Shown here in pieces: positions 34,979 to 47,085 of a DNA stretch of 64,000 bases; the stretch's first letter is position 1; each line of letters begins with the position of its first letter. Source of the stretch: Cryptomeria japonica (taxonomy: Eukaryota; Streptophyta; Pinopsida; Cupressales; Cupressaceae); the NCBI RefSeq assembly GCF_030272615.1, contig NC_081406.1, positions 246,197,218-246,261,217 of the forward strand, written 5' to 3'. The notes beneath the pieces are model-generated. The model saw nothing but the letters and a program-made list of their open reading frames with translations, did not search any database and was not told the origin of the DNA. The position numbers and the translations under genes were made by a program.

Positions 34979-36778
34979 TCAGTGAATGGAAGATAGGGGT
35001 AGGACCCCTAACTTACTTCTGAGATACTCAAAAGTGTCCCTTGGCAGTGGCTTGGTGAAGATATCTGCTATTTGTTCCTTTGTGCTAACATACTCCAACA
35101 CCACTTTCTCCTCTTGAGCTTCTTCTCTAAGATAATGATATTTGATAGAGATGTGCTTTGTCTTAGAGTGCATAACAAGATTCTTTGAAATGTGAATGGC
35201 ACTAGTCTTGTCACAGAATATAGTTACTGGCTCGGTAACTTGCTCATTTATACCTTCCAACAGTTGTTTGATCCATGCTATATTGGTACAATTCAATGTT
35301 GCAGCAACGTATTCAACTTCTGCTGTTGACTGTGAAACACATCCTTGTTTCTTGCTAAGCCAACTCACTAGTCTTTCTCCTAAAAAGAAAGCTCCTCCAC
35401 TTGTGCTTTTCCTGTCATCAATGTTGCCTGCCCAATCAACATCAATATAAACTTTTAAATCAAAAACATTTCCTTTCTGATATGCTAAGCCATAATCTTC
35501 AGTGCCTTTCAAGTATCTGAAAATTCTCTTGATTGCTGTTATATGTGTTTCCTTGGGATTTGCAGAGAATCTTGCGACTATACCTACTGCATGTGCTATA
35601 TCTAGCCTGCTGTGAACAACATATTGTAGCTTTCCAATCATGGATCGGTAAAGTGTCTCATCAACAGATGCATATTCATCATTCTTTGATAATTTACAGT
35701 TGGTAGTCATAGGAGTACTTACTGGTTTTGAATCCTCCATTCCAAATTTCTTCAAGATTTCCTTTATGTATTTGGATTGAGTAATGAAAATCTCATCTCT
35801 CATTTGCAGTATTTGTAAACCTATAAAATACTTTATCTCACCAATTAATGACATCTCAAATTCTTTGCTCATTTCATTTCCAAAGTTCTTGTATAGAGAG
35901 TCATTTTCACAAAATATAATATCATCAACAAATATGGCCGAGATCAGTATTCCGTTTTCATCATTCTTCATGTACATATTGCTGTTTTCACTTGTTCTTA
36001 TAAAACCAATCTTGATCAGATAAGAGTGCAATCTTTCATACCATGCTCTAGGTGCTTGTTTCAAACCATATAAAGCTTTGTTCAATTTACATACCTGATC
36101 ATTATTCTTGTCTTCAACAAGTCCTTCAGGTTGTTCAATAAAAACTTCTTCTTACTAATATACCATTCAGAAATGCAGATTTGACATCCATTTGATATAC
36201 CTTGAAATTCTTGTAAGCAACATATGCCAACAATGTTCTTACTCCTTCAAGTCTTGCCACAGGTGCAAAAGTCTCACCATAATCAATTCCCTCTTCTTGG
36301 GCATAACATTTGCAAACTAGTCTTGCTTTATTTCTAATGAGCTCACCTTTTTCATTCAGCTTGTTTATGAAAATCCACTTTGTACCGATTACATTTTTGT
36401 CCTTCGGTCTTGGGACCAGTGTCCATGTGTCATAGCATTTATCCAATCTTCACTGTTAAATGCCTCTTTCACTATCCTCGGTTCAAATTCAGATATCAGA
36501 CATGCATTCTGTCTCAGTTTGTTCCTTGTCATCACTGGATCATTCTTATCTCCTATAATCTGACTTGATGCATGATGTCTTTTAACATACTTGGCTAATA
36601 CAGGCTCGGTAGGCTCTGTATGATCTTCTTCATCACTCGGTAACTGAATATTCTCTTCATTTCCTTCAACAATTTTCTCGGTAAGACTTGTTGGTTGAAC
36701 ATAGACAAATTCATCATAATCTTCTGGTTCCTTAGAATTTCCTTCATCATTTCTTTCTGCAAATTCATCAATTTTCAT
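34979..36778 (-). pseudogene. copia reverse transcriptase and RNase H
   Basis: The linker is 36389-36778. RT begins with [20 protein letters not shown], then [20 protein letters not shown] and [13 protein letters not shown] frameshift near 36140 separates it from LNKALYGLKQAPRAWYERL. The active site is AIFVDDIIF (YVDD family, both aspartates kept). RNase H is recognised by VDWAGNIDDRKSTSGGAFFL, STAEVEYVAA and the end KEQIADIFTKPLPRDTFEYL. The 34979-36085 frame is intact over 368 codons, which is relatively well preserved. Confidence 0.92.
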
Positions 36779-36922
36779 ATTTGCACTTTCTACTATTTTG
36801 TTAGATGATTTGATCAGACATTTAAATGCTTTGCTTCTAGAAGAATAACTTAGAAATGTTCTTTCTGCACTTTTCTGATCAAACTTTCCATTTCTATCAT
36901 CTTTGTGAACATAGCATCTACT

Positions 36923-38071
36923 TCAAAAGATTTTAAAATAACTTACATTAGGTTTCTTGTCATACCAGATCTCATATGGTGTCTTCAAAGTTCCTTTCTT
37001 CAGTTGTACTCGGTTCAGGGTGTAAACTGTTGTGCTTATTGCTTCTCTCCAAAATGTTTGTGACACTTTCTTTTCAATCATCAGGGTTCTAGCACAATCC
37101 ACAATAGACCTATTTCTTCTCTCAGCAATTCCATTTTGTTGTGGAGTTCTCGGTGCAGAGACTTGTCTTTTTATACCATGATCATTGCAGAATAAGTTGA
37201 ACTCATCAGATGTGAACTCTCCTCCTCTGTCTGATCTAAGACATTTCAGTTGTCTTCCTGTTTCATTTTCAACTCTTGCCTTGTACCATTTAAACATTTG
37301 AAAAGCTTCTGATTTTTCTTTTAAAAACATAACTGACATCATCCTTGAGTAATCATCCACAAATAATATGAAATATTTATCACCATAGTAACTTTGAACT
37401 TTCATAGGACCACAAAGATCAGTGTGCACAATATCTAAAATTCTCTTAGAAGTGTAGGACTTACTTGTAAAGCTTGATCTTGTCATTTTACCCATCTGGC
37501 ATCCTCAACACATAACATTCTCAGGTTTTTCCAAACTCGGTAGACCTCTTACTCGATGCTTCTTGCTTATTTTGCTCAGATTATCAAAATTTACATGACA
37601 AAACCTTTTATGCCATAACCAGGTATCATCTATCTTTGCATACAAACACTTGTTCTGAGTTGAGTCAAGGTGAAATGTGTTACCTTTTGTTTGTGTCCCG
37701 GTAGCAGCTAACTTTCCATGCTTGTCATGAACTTTGACAATTCCTTTCTGAAATTCTATTAGGTAACCTGTGTTGTTTAGCTGTGCTACACTCAACAAAT
37801 TGTATTTCAAACCTTCAACCCAATAAACATCATTGCATTTTGCATTGTCAAGAAGTGTTATAGATCCTTTACCTTTTATCGGACATGGTGCATCATTACC
37901 GAATCTTACATAGCCTCCATCATAATCTTCTAATGTAACAAATTTGTGTTTATCACCCATCATGTGATGTGAGCATCCACTATCTATGATCCAAGAATCA
38001 TTAGTGTTTATGTGAGATATTAGGGATTTTTCTTCATACCTTTCTTCATCTGATCCATCTTTGATAGCCAC
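36923..38071 (-). pseudogene. copia protease and integrase
   Basis: The protease core is DSWIIDSGCSHHMMGDKHKF (catalytic DSG). A GAG-pre-integrase segment follows (LWHKRFCHVNFDNLSKISKK), then the zinc-binding cysteines, interrupted by one TGA at 37505. The integrase core has IVHTDLCGPM, CLRSDRGGEFTS and TPQQNGIAERRNRS, the D,D,E residues all present. The frame meets a TGA at 36923 and continues in frame beyond it. Confidence 0.9.
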
Positions 38072-38167
38072 ATAAACTACTTCCTTTGTATTAGTTTCAT
38101 CTGATTTATCATCATTGGATTCCTCATCAGCTATTAGGCATGGCTTTCTATCTCTTCTCCTAAAATC

Positions 38168-39128
38168 TCAGTGTCCTCTGTAATGATTATCTTTCTGTCT
38201 GTCATCTCGGTAATCTCTCTTTTCAGTAGATTCTTTGTCAGGATAGTTAGAAGCCATATGTCCTATCTTATCACAATTGAAAGATTTCAAAGGTAGTTTT
38301 CCTTTATACTTACCTTTGCCTCTTGGTAACCTTCTGGCTAATAGTGCTTCAAGCTCTTCTTGCTTTCTGATTTCCTCATATAGTTTGTGCACTTTTTCCA
38401 TGTTCTTGCAAAATCTTTCACTTGCTCCACTATGATCCCCTTCAGTGTACTTACTCATTCTATCATTGTAATGATCATATTCACCAATATGAAAAGAACT
38501 AAATGCAGATTCAACTTTATTTACTGAATACCCATTGTTATCAAAATTACTTAACTCAAATGCATGTAGCTTACCAATAGTAGCATCCAAAGAAATTGGC
38601 ATATTGGGTACATAACTCAATTCATTGATTGCAGAGACTCGGATTGCATAAGCTGGTAGAAGGGTTCTTAACAACTTACTTGTTATATCCTTTTCTTCAA
38701 TAGTTCTACTTGCTCCTTTGATTTGATTGACAATCTCCTTTAGTCTTGTACTGTACTGGGTTATGTTCTCACCTTCATTCATCCTCATAGATTCAAGTTG
38801 TCCTCTTAGACTATCCACTTTTGCTCTTTGAACATGTTCATCGTCACCATACACAGATATGAGCTTGTCCCACATTGCCTTTGCATCATTGCAGCCTTCT
38901 AGATCATTAAACTCTGAGTCGGTCAGATGTTATTTCAATCATTGCTTGGATATGTTCTTGCTTTGCCTTTATCTCTTCCATTGTCAATGGATAGGTGCTC
39001 GGTGTAATGAAATCATTCTCCAGATAATATACAACATATTCTCCAACTCTTGATAGGTGCAGCTTCATCCTTTTCTGCCATGTAGAGAAACTTGACTTGT
39101 TCAGCTTCGGTGCATCCCTCTTATACAT
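38168..39128 (-). pseudogene. copia gag
   Basis: Starts MYKRDAPKLNKSSFSTWQKR (39128). The UBN2-type capsid region continues after a frameshift near 38920 with MWDKLISVYGDDEHVQRAKV and SMRMNEGENITQYSTRLKEI. The single zinc knuckle is damaged: SFNCDKIGHMASNYP has serine and tyrosine at the first and last cysteine positions. The product would form the particle and bind RNA. Confidence 0.85.
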
Positions 39129-39178
39129 CTTTAGATCTTTTCCTCAAGTGCTTTTAAACTTTTTCTTCTAGAGTCCAA

Positions 39179-39191
39179 AGCTCTGATACCA
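39179..39191 (-). promoter_or_regulatory. primer-binding site, initiator Met tRNA
   Basis: Minus strand TGGTATCAGAGCT, two bases from the end of the 5' LTR. This is the usual plant initiator-Met primer-site sequence. Confidence 0.9.
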
Positions 39192-39193
39192 AT

Positions 39194-39936
39194 TGATAGT
39201 TCTGATACTTAATGTTAAGTACAAATGCCAAGCTAATAAGATGAGAGGGGGGGGGGGTGAATCATACAAACTTAATCTTCCAGAAAAACAATAGATTCAA
39301 CCTCGGTAACATATACTTCAGTAATATAACCAAAATTGCTAAACATGCAAACTTCATTCATGACATACCAATCATTTAATCATAACCAGCTCATCAACTT
39401 CCTTCATTAAATAATGCTTTTATTCATTCAATGCATTCTGTTATTACTCAGTTGCAACTCGGTAAATACTAAACTTCACTCGGTAGACATTCTGCCTTCA
39501 TTAACCGATAGCGATAACCTTAGGGTTTACCGACTAGGTTCCTTAGGGTTTACCGACTAGGTTCTTTGCTTAGTAACATAGTATAGTATCAACCTTACAA
39601 TCAACAACATATGTAGGATATCAAAACAATCAAAACATCATGATCTCATCATTGTCTAACTCGGTAATAGTTGCCCATTGAATAACTTATTCCTCCCCTT
39701 ATTCATCACATTCTTTCTGTGTCTTTTACCGACATTTTTATACTCATCAAATCATACTTCTTAAGATATGGCAACATCATACTGAATTAGTAAATCAATT
39801 TCTTGACATCAATGACAAAATAATAATATTAAGACAGTAAACATCCTTAATCAGTTATATCCATAATCATCAACAACCTTCTCAATATCCTTATTGAAAT
39901 GCCAACAATCTCCCTTTGTTTGTTATAATGCCAACA
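39194..39936 (-). repeat. 5' LTR of copia element
   Basis: Partner of 33881-34596. It is longer because a ~28-bp segment (AGGGTTTACCGACTAGGTT) is duplicated at about 39513-39565. Both LTRs carry a G-run followed by GTGAATCATAC near the start on the plus strand. Confidence 0.9.
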
Positions 39937-39987
39937 TTAGGTCCCTTCAAAACTTGTTTTTTGCCTTAATCCAAAACAATATAATCA

Positions 39988-40259
39988 TGATCATCGTGAA
40001 GCAATCCAATGCATCACTAAGCCATAAGAAGAACAAAACATATATCGAAGAAAAACACCAAGCACTCCAAGTCACATACTGAAACAATGAAGCATCCAAA
40101 ACAAGAGTAAAGCACCACAAAAATGATCCACATCCAAATTGAAGATGGCACAACCATAGGCAAAATTCCAAGTCCACATCAAGAAGTATGCAATGTAGAA
40201 AAATAGACGAGAGGGACATTTTACCAATCATGCTCTTGTATGGTGAGATAGTTATTTTG

Positions 40260-40299
<40 letters not shown>

Positions 40300-42000
40300 T
40301 GCACATGCACATATAAATGTATATGTATGTATATACAAATATATGTATATATGTATATATATGTATGCATGTATATGTATGTATATAAATGATGGGGTTC
40401 ACCTAGCTTGCTCACACTTCACCTAGTTGGTGTTGCTTAATTTCACTAGCATCTCCAAGTCTAGCTATGAACCAAGACTTACAAGTACTTATAAATCTCT
40501 TCTAGAGCTTGCTTCTTGTCAATCTCAAGGTGTTTGCATCAAGTGTTTAACTAGTAACCCCACCATTTCAAAGCGTTCCCCACATGCTCATTCTTGCTGT
40601 CTTGTCTTCAACTTGTCAATTTCACCTCCTACTATTGTGAGTTGCTGTAGAGGTGTGGAGGTGTTTTTTAACATGAAATTAATTCCTTTTAGGCCCATTT
40701 GTGGTTTTCATTCATTACCTTTCTTACCGATTTCACCATTTTGCCTAGAAAAGAGCTACAAGGAATGAGCCCCTATTAGGCCTCCAGAATTCGATTTTCT
40801 AGGGCTTGGAAGAAAACGGTCCAAAAGACCCTGCAACAATATTAGATTTTATTCAATCATACACCTATCCCAAAGTGATTTTGGTGGTTTAGGTTTACCA
40901 TCTCATCGTACAATGCCCTAACCCAAAAATGAGGGTTTTGAAGGGTTTCTAGGCCTCTTAATCGGTAGTGACTCGTCAAGTTTGAGAAATGGGTATCTAC
41001 AGGTCTTGTCAAGGCTTCTCCTTTAATTTAATGTCTTTATTAACTTCATGGACCCCTCCAAAAGGTTTGGTTGTGGTTTTGTGCTCACCCATGCTCTATG
41101 CACTCAAATTTCACCCTGTCTTCTCTAGCCGGGTTGCTCCTAGACTTGCCTAGAACAAGGTGGTAGCCATATCAAACATCACTTCCAAAACTTATCCCTA
41201 CATATGTACACTTTAAAAGTGGTTTCCTTCCATGTACCAACAGACCGTGATGGTAGCACATAGGGATTTTATGGGGCAACCATTTTACACAAAATTGCTA
41301 TATACAAGCCAAAACTGGCTGTTTGAAAACAAAACTATGAAAACACCAACACACACTATCTAAAAAGCTTGAAATGAAAAAAATGACTCTAAGACACACC
41401 AAATAAACTCAATCCATTACTAGATCAATGGATTCAATCCATTTGTATTCACATTATGAGCAAAATAAGCCAAAATAGTGACACACAGTCTGAAAATGAG
41501 TAGTTTCAGATTGTTGATCATACAAAAACAAAACTCCAACCTTGTTAACCATGCAAGAGGATGCTATTATAGTCTTACCCATGTGTGGAGGCATTATATG
41601 GTTTTGTGCTATCCCTAACTCCATCGCTGAGCATTTTAGGACAAAAGTTGTCATGACAACTTTTACAATTTTGCACTTTTTGCTTTTCCAACCTATAAAA
41701 CCTATTCTAAGTCTTTACTAATGGATTTTTAAGCTTTCCTAAGACTATTCTAAACCTCACTCATGCTCATACCAAGTTTTACCACTTTTGACCATCAAGA
41801 AGGTCAATTTCCTACTCAAACCACTACTTATGCACAAAAATGCAAACCTTAGGAAGAAACTAACTCAACTAGGCCTACACTTGACTCATCAAACTCACAC
41901 TTGGACCCTCGTGGAGTCCTTATTAAGAACCTGACTTGGCTAAGGTCAGTACAAGACAAAATTGAGAAAAGACTATAAGCCTAAGTCCTAGTTGCTCCTG
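39988..42000. other. no gene seen; microsatellite within
   Basis: No protein domain or transposon end was recognised apart from the CATACA-type microsatellite at 40258-40392. Open frames here are accidental. Confidence 0.5.
40258..40392. repeat. microsatellite (ACATAC)n and (TATG)n
   Basis: ACATAC hexamers are repeated from 40258 to about 40310 and pass into an alternating TATG/TATA tract to 40392. Confidence 0.9.
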
Positions 42001-42004
42001 CACC

Positions 42005-42305
42005 AATATATGTGTGTATATATATATGTATATGTATGTATGTATGTGTATGTGCATGTGTGTGTGTGTGTATGTGTGTGTGTGTATGTATACATATATC
42101 TATGTATACATATACATATACATATACATATAGATATACATATACATATGTCTATCTGCACACACACACATGTATGTATGTATATGTATATGTGTGTGTG
42201 TCTATGTATATGTATATATATACATATATCTATGTGTGTGTGTGTATGTGTGTGTGTGTGTGTGTAAATATATATATGCATATGCATGTGTATGTGTGTG
42301 TGTAC
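42005..42305. repeat. microsatellite (TA/TG)n, left of the insertion
   Basis: Alternating purine/pyrimidine tract of TATG, TG and TA runs ending directly at the LTR of the element at 42306. Long open frames in this tract come only from the repeat. Confidence 0.92.
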
Positions 42306-43271
42306 TGTTGGAATCCAATAACACTGAGAGGGGGTGAATCAATGTTATACCAAAATGTTCAATTTTAGCCTTATTAAAACATGCATACATCAACTGGTAT
42401 ACTGGTACATACAAAATTGAAAGAAGTAAAGTAATCAATAAGCCAATCACATAAATGAGAACCATAACACATATAATTATACGTGGAAAAACTCAAAGAG
42501 GAAAAATCACGGTGGGATTTGTGACCCACAATATCAATCCACTGGCCATATGAAGAGATATTATAAAATATAAGGGGCATGCACTTGCAGGAAGGCTTAC
42601 AACCTAGAGCACACTGCTCAATCACAAAAAGGAGCCTCACTGACTACATATAAATCTAGACTACAATACGGAGAAGTGTTGAACTCCTAAGATAACATCT
42701 TCAATGCTAGAATACAGTTCCAGTTTAAGCTCTATCTGTTCCGGTCTGAAACCCTAAACCCTTTACCGGAATAACCCTTACATAGATATCCTCACATACA
42801 TAATCTCTCTGATATACTTCACATCATATTACATTCACATATCCATAATCTCCTATCTCATGTCTATCTCAAAATGATCTATCAAACTGACCTATATACC
42901 CTATACAATTTCTCATGCCTTATGTCGGCTTACAAAGATATATACAATATCAAATTACATGTCGACCAGATAACATAAATGCATAAATATTAAAACCAAT
43001 TGCCGATGCCGGATCTAAGAGATGTAGGCCTCCAATACTGATAACCTTTTACTAAACCATGTCGGCATACATTGCCAGTAACCAAAGAAATCCTTCTGTC
43101 CTGCCGATAACCAAAGAAATCCTTCTGTCCTGCCGATGCCAGTGCCGGTGTAGTGTTTGTGAAGTGCCTGCCAGTACACAACTGAACCAAAACATGAAGC
43201 TGAAACACAATACCATGTTGCCATTAATGACAACATAGTGAAACCAACCAATTGAGTGTCAATTTCCAACA
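42306..43271 (-). repeat. 3' LTR of pol-less element
   Basis: Pairs with 48269-49213 over its length; shared blocks include GAATCCAATAACACT, GATTTGTGACCCA and CAACCAATTGAGTGTC. A 35-bp segment (ACCAAAGAAATCCTTCTGTC) is duplicated at about 43080-43133 in this copy only. Confidence 0.93.
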
Positions 43272-43295
43272 ATCTCCCCCTTTGGCATTGATGGC
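43272..43295 (-). promoter_or_regulatory. polypurine tract region
   Basis: Minus strand contains AAAGGGGGAGAT directly before the 3' LTR. All 24 bases equal those at 34597-34620 next to the 3' LTR of the copia element. Confidence 0.9.
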
Positions 43296-43542
43296 AACAC
43301 TTATGTGGAAAATGGTCAAGGTTTCATCTACCAGTTTCATCCTGCCTGCTCCCCCTCAGTTGAATATTCATTAATACAAAATACTCCACATCTCCTCATC
43401 TCCATAACTCCCCCTAATGTATACAACTCCTTCTATTCTTTTTCACATCTATACCACTGCCCCTTTGACATCAATGCCATCAAAAGTTCTAAAAAGAATG
43501 TCAATGACTCAAAAAACTGTTCAATGAATATCCCAAAATATC

Positions 43543-46500
43543 TTACCGGAGCTTAACAAATTTCAAAATTTCCGGATAAGCCTTCTCCAGTAGCTCAAGA
43601 TAGGTATCCCAACATGTTTTGAATGTGCTGGAAATAGATACAAGTCCATTTAATATATGTGCAAATGATTCTTTCTCATTTACCTCTTCCAGTGTGGGCT
43701 TTGGCACCATATCCATACATTGTTTCTTATGTACACCGAGTGAATCCAATTGGGGACTCACAAAGCCTCTCAGACTTCTGGCTCTTCTTATATTTTTATC
43801 TCTTTCCTTCTCAAGAACACAAATTTGGTTTTTCAAAATCAAAATTTGACCATCAATGGATGTAGTCAATGAAATCAATTTGTCAAAAGAATTAGCTATA
43901 TTTGCATTTTCTCCTGAAGTTCCTTTATCTTCTTATCCACATTAGCTGTAAGAATATCAGTGTTACAACATACCCTATAAATATTTGTACATTGCTTCAA
44001 AGAATTTTCTATTAGTTTCAACTTCTCATCAATCTTTTTCTTCTCAGATTCAATCACCTGATCAAATGCAGCTCTCTTAGCCTGAGTAAACCTCTCCAAT
44101 GCTTGTCGGTTTGAAATCTGCTATAAGGATTGAAAATCCTTTGAAATATGCTCAGTAATTATCTTAAGCTTGCCGGATGGGCTCGCTTCATTTTCAATCT
44201 TGCACCTCGGGACAAGTCTATGTAAAATAGTGATTGATTGATCAATAATCCCTTTGTCTTTAGATCCCTCCTTCATTAGTTTTTGTGCTGCCATCATCAT
44301 GAGTTCAGTAGGACTCATCTCTGTTATGTTTTTCTTTTTGACCCGTGAGGTGTCAATTGACAACAATGATGGACCAACTACCAGTTCCCTGCAGGATTCT
44401 TCTTTCTCCTCTAATAAAAATTTATCCTTTATAGCTTCCTCACTTGCATCAGTGGCTTCACCACTTGGTGTAGTCTGTGTAACTGCCGGTTCCTCTGTAG
44501 GAACTGTAACCTCAACCTGTACATTTGTATTCAGAGGATTGTTATCCTCAATATTAGTATCCTTTACAATATTAACTTGTTCACTCTCCGTGTTAGCCGG
44601 TTTCTCAATAATTGTCTGTACATTTGTATCAACCGGGGGCTTAATTTCCACTATCTTAATATTTTTCAAAACTGAGGGTGAAATACCCATAATCCCCTTT
44701 CCTTTTCCTTCAACCGAGGTGTCTATAGTGTCTGTCTTGGTTTCCAGTGAAGTAAAGAATCCTTTGTTTTCTCCAAGGAACTTAACCCATGCTTTTTGAG
44801 TCTCCTTTATTATTTCATTTACCCTTCCTAGCATCAAACTAGTTATTCTATGTTTGCTATTAAATACTTTTCTATCTGCCACCTCAAGCGTCTTTTTTCA
44901 TTTCATCTGGAGCAATAATGACACAAATAGATAATAGCTCTTGAATTTTAATATGCTTATCTTCTTGCATAGAAGACAGTCTTCTAGCATCTAGCATATT
45001 ATACAACTCAACCAATATTTGATTTTCAATTTCTATTAAAGCTTTCTTATAAATATCCAAGTATAATAAGATTGCTTCCTCTACCTCTCTTTGTTCACCC
45101 TCTTCTAAATGATCAAAGTAGAACTGTACATTCTTTAACATGCCATCCTTAGTGATTTCATCTACTAATTTTGCACAAGTTTTAGGTGGAACCTTACTAG
45201 AATCAGTGTTATTATTCTTCTTCTTCCTCTTTGCAGTACTGGATGCAACTGAAGTGGTTACCTTTGGTGCTTGCTTCTGTGCCGATATTTTGAATGTAAC
45301 CTTCCTAACCGGTTGCTTTTTAGCTTCTTCCTTTGTTTCCTCAGTTTTTTTCCTCACAACCCTCTTGAATGCAAACGGTGTGTCATCCTTAGATTCAGAC
45401 TCTGCTGTAACAGGCTCAATGTGTACTTATGGATTCTTCCTCTTCCTGCCTTTCTCCGCGACAACATCAATTAATGCCTTAATGTCATGTGAGACCTTCT
45501 CAACAAATTTGCTTGCTTTTCCCTCTTGCTTCTCTCTCTTCTTCTGGTTGAACTCTATTTCAACCTCATGTGTTTTCTGTTGTGCAGTACCATAGGGTTT
45601 CTCTGCCTCATCAATAGGTTCATCAATCGACATTTTCACATAGGCATCAAGAATTTGTGCATCCACCTCATATCCCATTTCTTCAATCCAAATCTTTCAG
45701 GGCTTAACTGCTTCCATAAGTGTCTCATCCTTCTTCACCATGAAGCATATGTCAGTTGAATATTTTTCTACAATATGCTTAGGTACCCTTACCCTAGACC
45801 TCATAGATTTCTGGAATGCTTTGAAATATCCCCATACCTTATCATCTCTCTAACTTCCTAAAGTAGCAATTGACTGTTTCAATTGTCTCCCTACTGGGAT
45901 GTCATATACCCATTGCCTTTTACCAAAACTGGGTGTATCATTCATGAAATATAACATTATGCAAACTATCAAGTTGCCATACTAGAATGTACCTTTCTTA
46001 TCTCCCTTAATCTTTCCTAGGTTTATTGACAACTCATCAAGCATCCAACTGCATAGATCCAATTTCACATCCTCTCTCATCATTTTGTATGTAGCTAAAA
46101 TGCATGATCTGGAAACAAAATTTAGTCGGTTTGACTGAGTTACCTTATACCCAATGATCATGGTACCGAATCTGATATCCGTGTCAGTAATAGTGCTCAC
46201 TCTCATAGATCTCCTATCAGATGTCGTGCCGGTGATCTTATTCATGAAATCATTTGAAACCTTCTTATCTGGATGTTGCCCAACCGATGGTAAACCAGTG
46301 ATTGCCCGCATGAATTCCTTGGTGATCTTGTAAGGTCTGTCTAACCATATAAATTCCCCATGTACTCTGCTCAAAACATATCTGATTATCTCATCTTCAG
46401 ATTCCAAAATATCCAGAATGCCGGTAAACCCTAAGTCTTCAATGTGTTTTTATGTCGGTTTGATCTTTCTAGATTCTCCCATCAGCTCACTCATATACAT

Positions 46501-46725
46501 ACCCTTAATTTCTGATGTTCCCAAGTCCTCAATGTGATAGTGAATATATGCCCTAACATCTTCTACATAGACAACTCCCTCCGTAACATGGGAAAATGAT
46601 CCAACCAAATCTTCCAGGGTAGCCACATGTGGATACCGCTTGAAAATTGGCCGGGGGTGGTCCTTAACCTCTACTACAGTCGGGTTTGCAATAAAAGTAG
46701 GAATAGATGACGATCCCACTTCCAT
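43543..46725 (-). pseudogene. second ORF: plant-mobile-domain-like protein with coiled-coil tail
   Basis: About 1060 codons from MEVGSSSIPTFIANPTVVEV at 46725 to a stop at 43543. The frame is kept through in-frame stops at 46450, 45982, about 45850, about 45699, 45427 and 44121, with frameshifts near 44884 and 43890. The N-terminal ~330 residues include YKITKEFMRAITGLPSVGQ and a later VYDIPVGRQLKQSIATLG, resembling plant mobile-domain or 'putative plant transposon protein' sequences. The middle is Lys/Glu/Thr-rich and low complexity (RKKTEETKEEAKKQ). The last ~250 residues look coiled coil. It has no pol motif and no membrane segment. Function unknown. Confidence 0.75.
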
Positions 46726-47085
46726 GTTTAAAGATAAATACCTTTTGATTGCTCTCAGTGAAAACCATCAACAAATTCTTCTAGACGCCGGTAAAATCGT
46801 TCAAGAAGAGATTTGATTGCTCTGAATTTCCTTTGATCGCTCATAGTCGCTCTTAATCGCTCTGGAATCGCGTTGAATGCAAGGTGATCAATAATGAAGT
46901 GAACTCAACTTATTAACCTCCATGAAAAACCCTAATCTTCCATTGACTTAAATGACTTCCGGTGAAAGATACCGAATCTCGAACATAACACATCCATGTC
47001 GGATAATCATCTCTAATGTCTGGAACCTCTTCTTGGGGCACATGCAACATCTTCATGAATTTTGCCTACCCCTAAGGCATCTGCC
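46726..47085 (-). other. spacer between the two ORFs of the pol-less element
   Basis: About 360 bp without a continuing frame. It probably carries the leader of the second ORF; no specific splice or promoter signal was recognised. Confidence 0.5.

Larger units (their letters stand above)
33881..39936 (-). mobile_element. Ty1/copia retrotransposon with both LTRs
   Basis: LTRs of 716 bp (33881-34596) and 743 bp (39194-39936) frame minus-strand gag, protease, integrase, RT and RNase H, the copia order. A polypurine tract lies beside the 3' LTR and an initiator-Met primer site beside the 5' LTR. Flanks are CTAG (33877-33880) and TTAG (39937-39940), perhaps a target duplication with one mismatch. 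It is nested in LINE copy 2. Frameshifts and a few stops make it inactive. Confidence 0.9.
33378..39987 (+). mobile_element. 5'-truncated LINE-derived element (copy 2), split by a copia element
   Basis: The LINE pieces are 33391-33880 and 39937-39974. They are flanked by a perfect 13-bp duplication AACAATATAATCA (33378-33390 and 39975-39987). The first piece opens with the last codons of ORF1 (SFDMTLRSHKGGTKNKS then stop), matching the end of ORF1 in copy 1 at 16259. It then runs straight into a T-rich 3' UTR. The last piece (GGTCCCTTCAAAACTTG ... CCTTAATCC) matches the 3' tail of copy 1. The copia element at 33881-39936 sits inside. Confidence 0.85.

Noticed and set aside
33877-39941. Five-base target-site duplication for the copia element
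   Set aside because: Flanks are TCTAG and TTAGG and do not match over five bases; at best CTAG/TTAG with one change.
42005-42305. Long open frames rich in Cys/Val/Tyr or His/Thr
   Set aside because: They arise from TG/TA dinucleotide repeats and are open in several frames at once.
44254-45759. Plus-strand open frames opposite the second ORF of the pol-less element
   Set aside because: Shadow frames with hydrophobic Ser/Phe-rich composition created by the Lys/Glu-rich minus-strand coding sequence.
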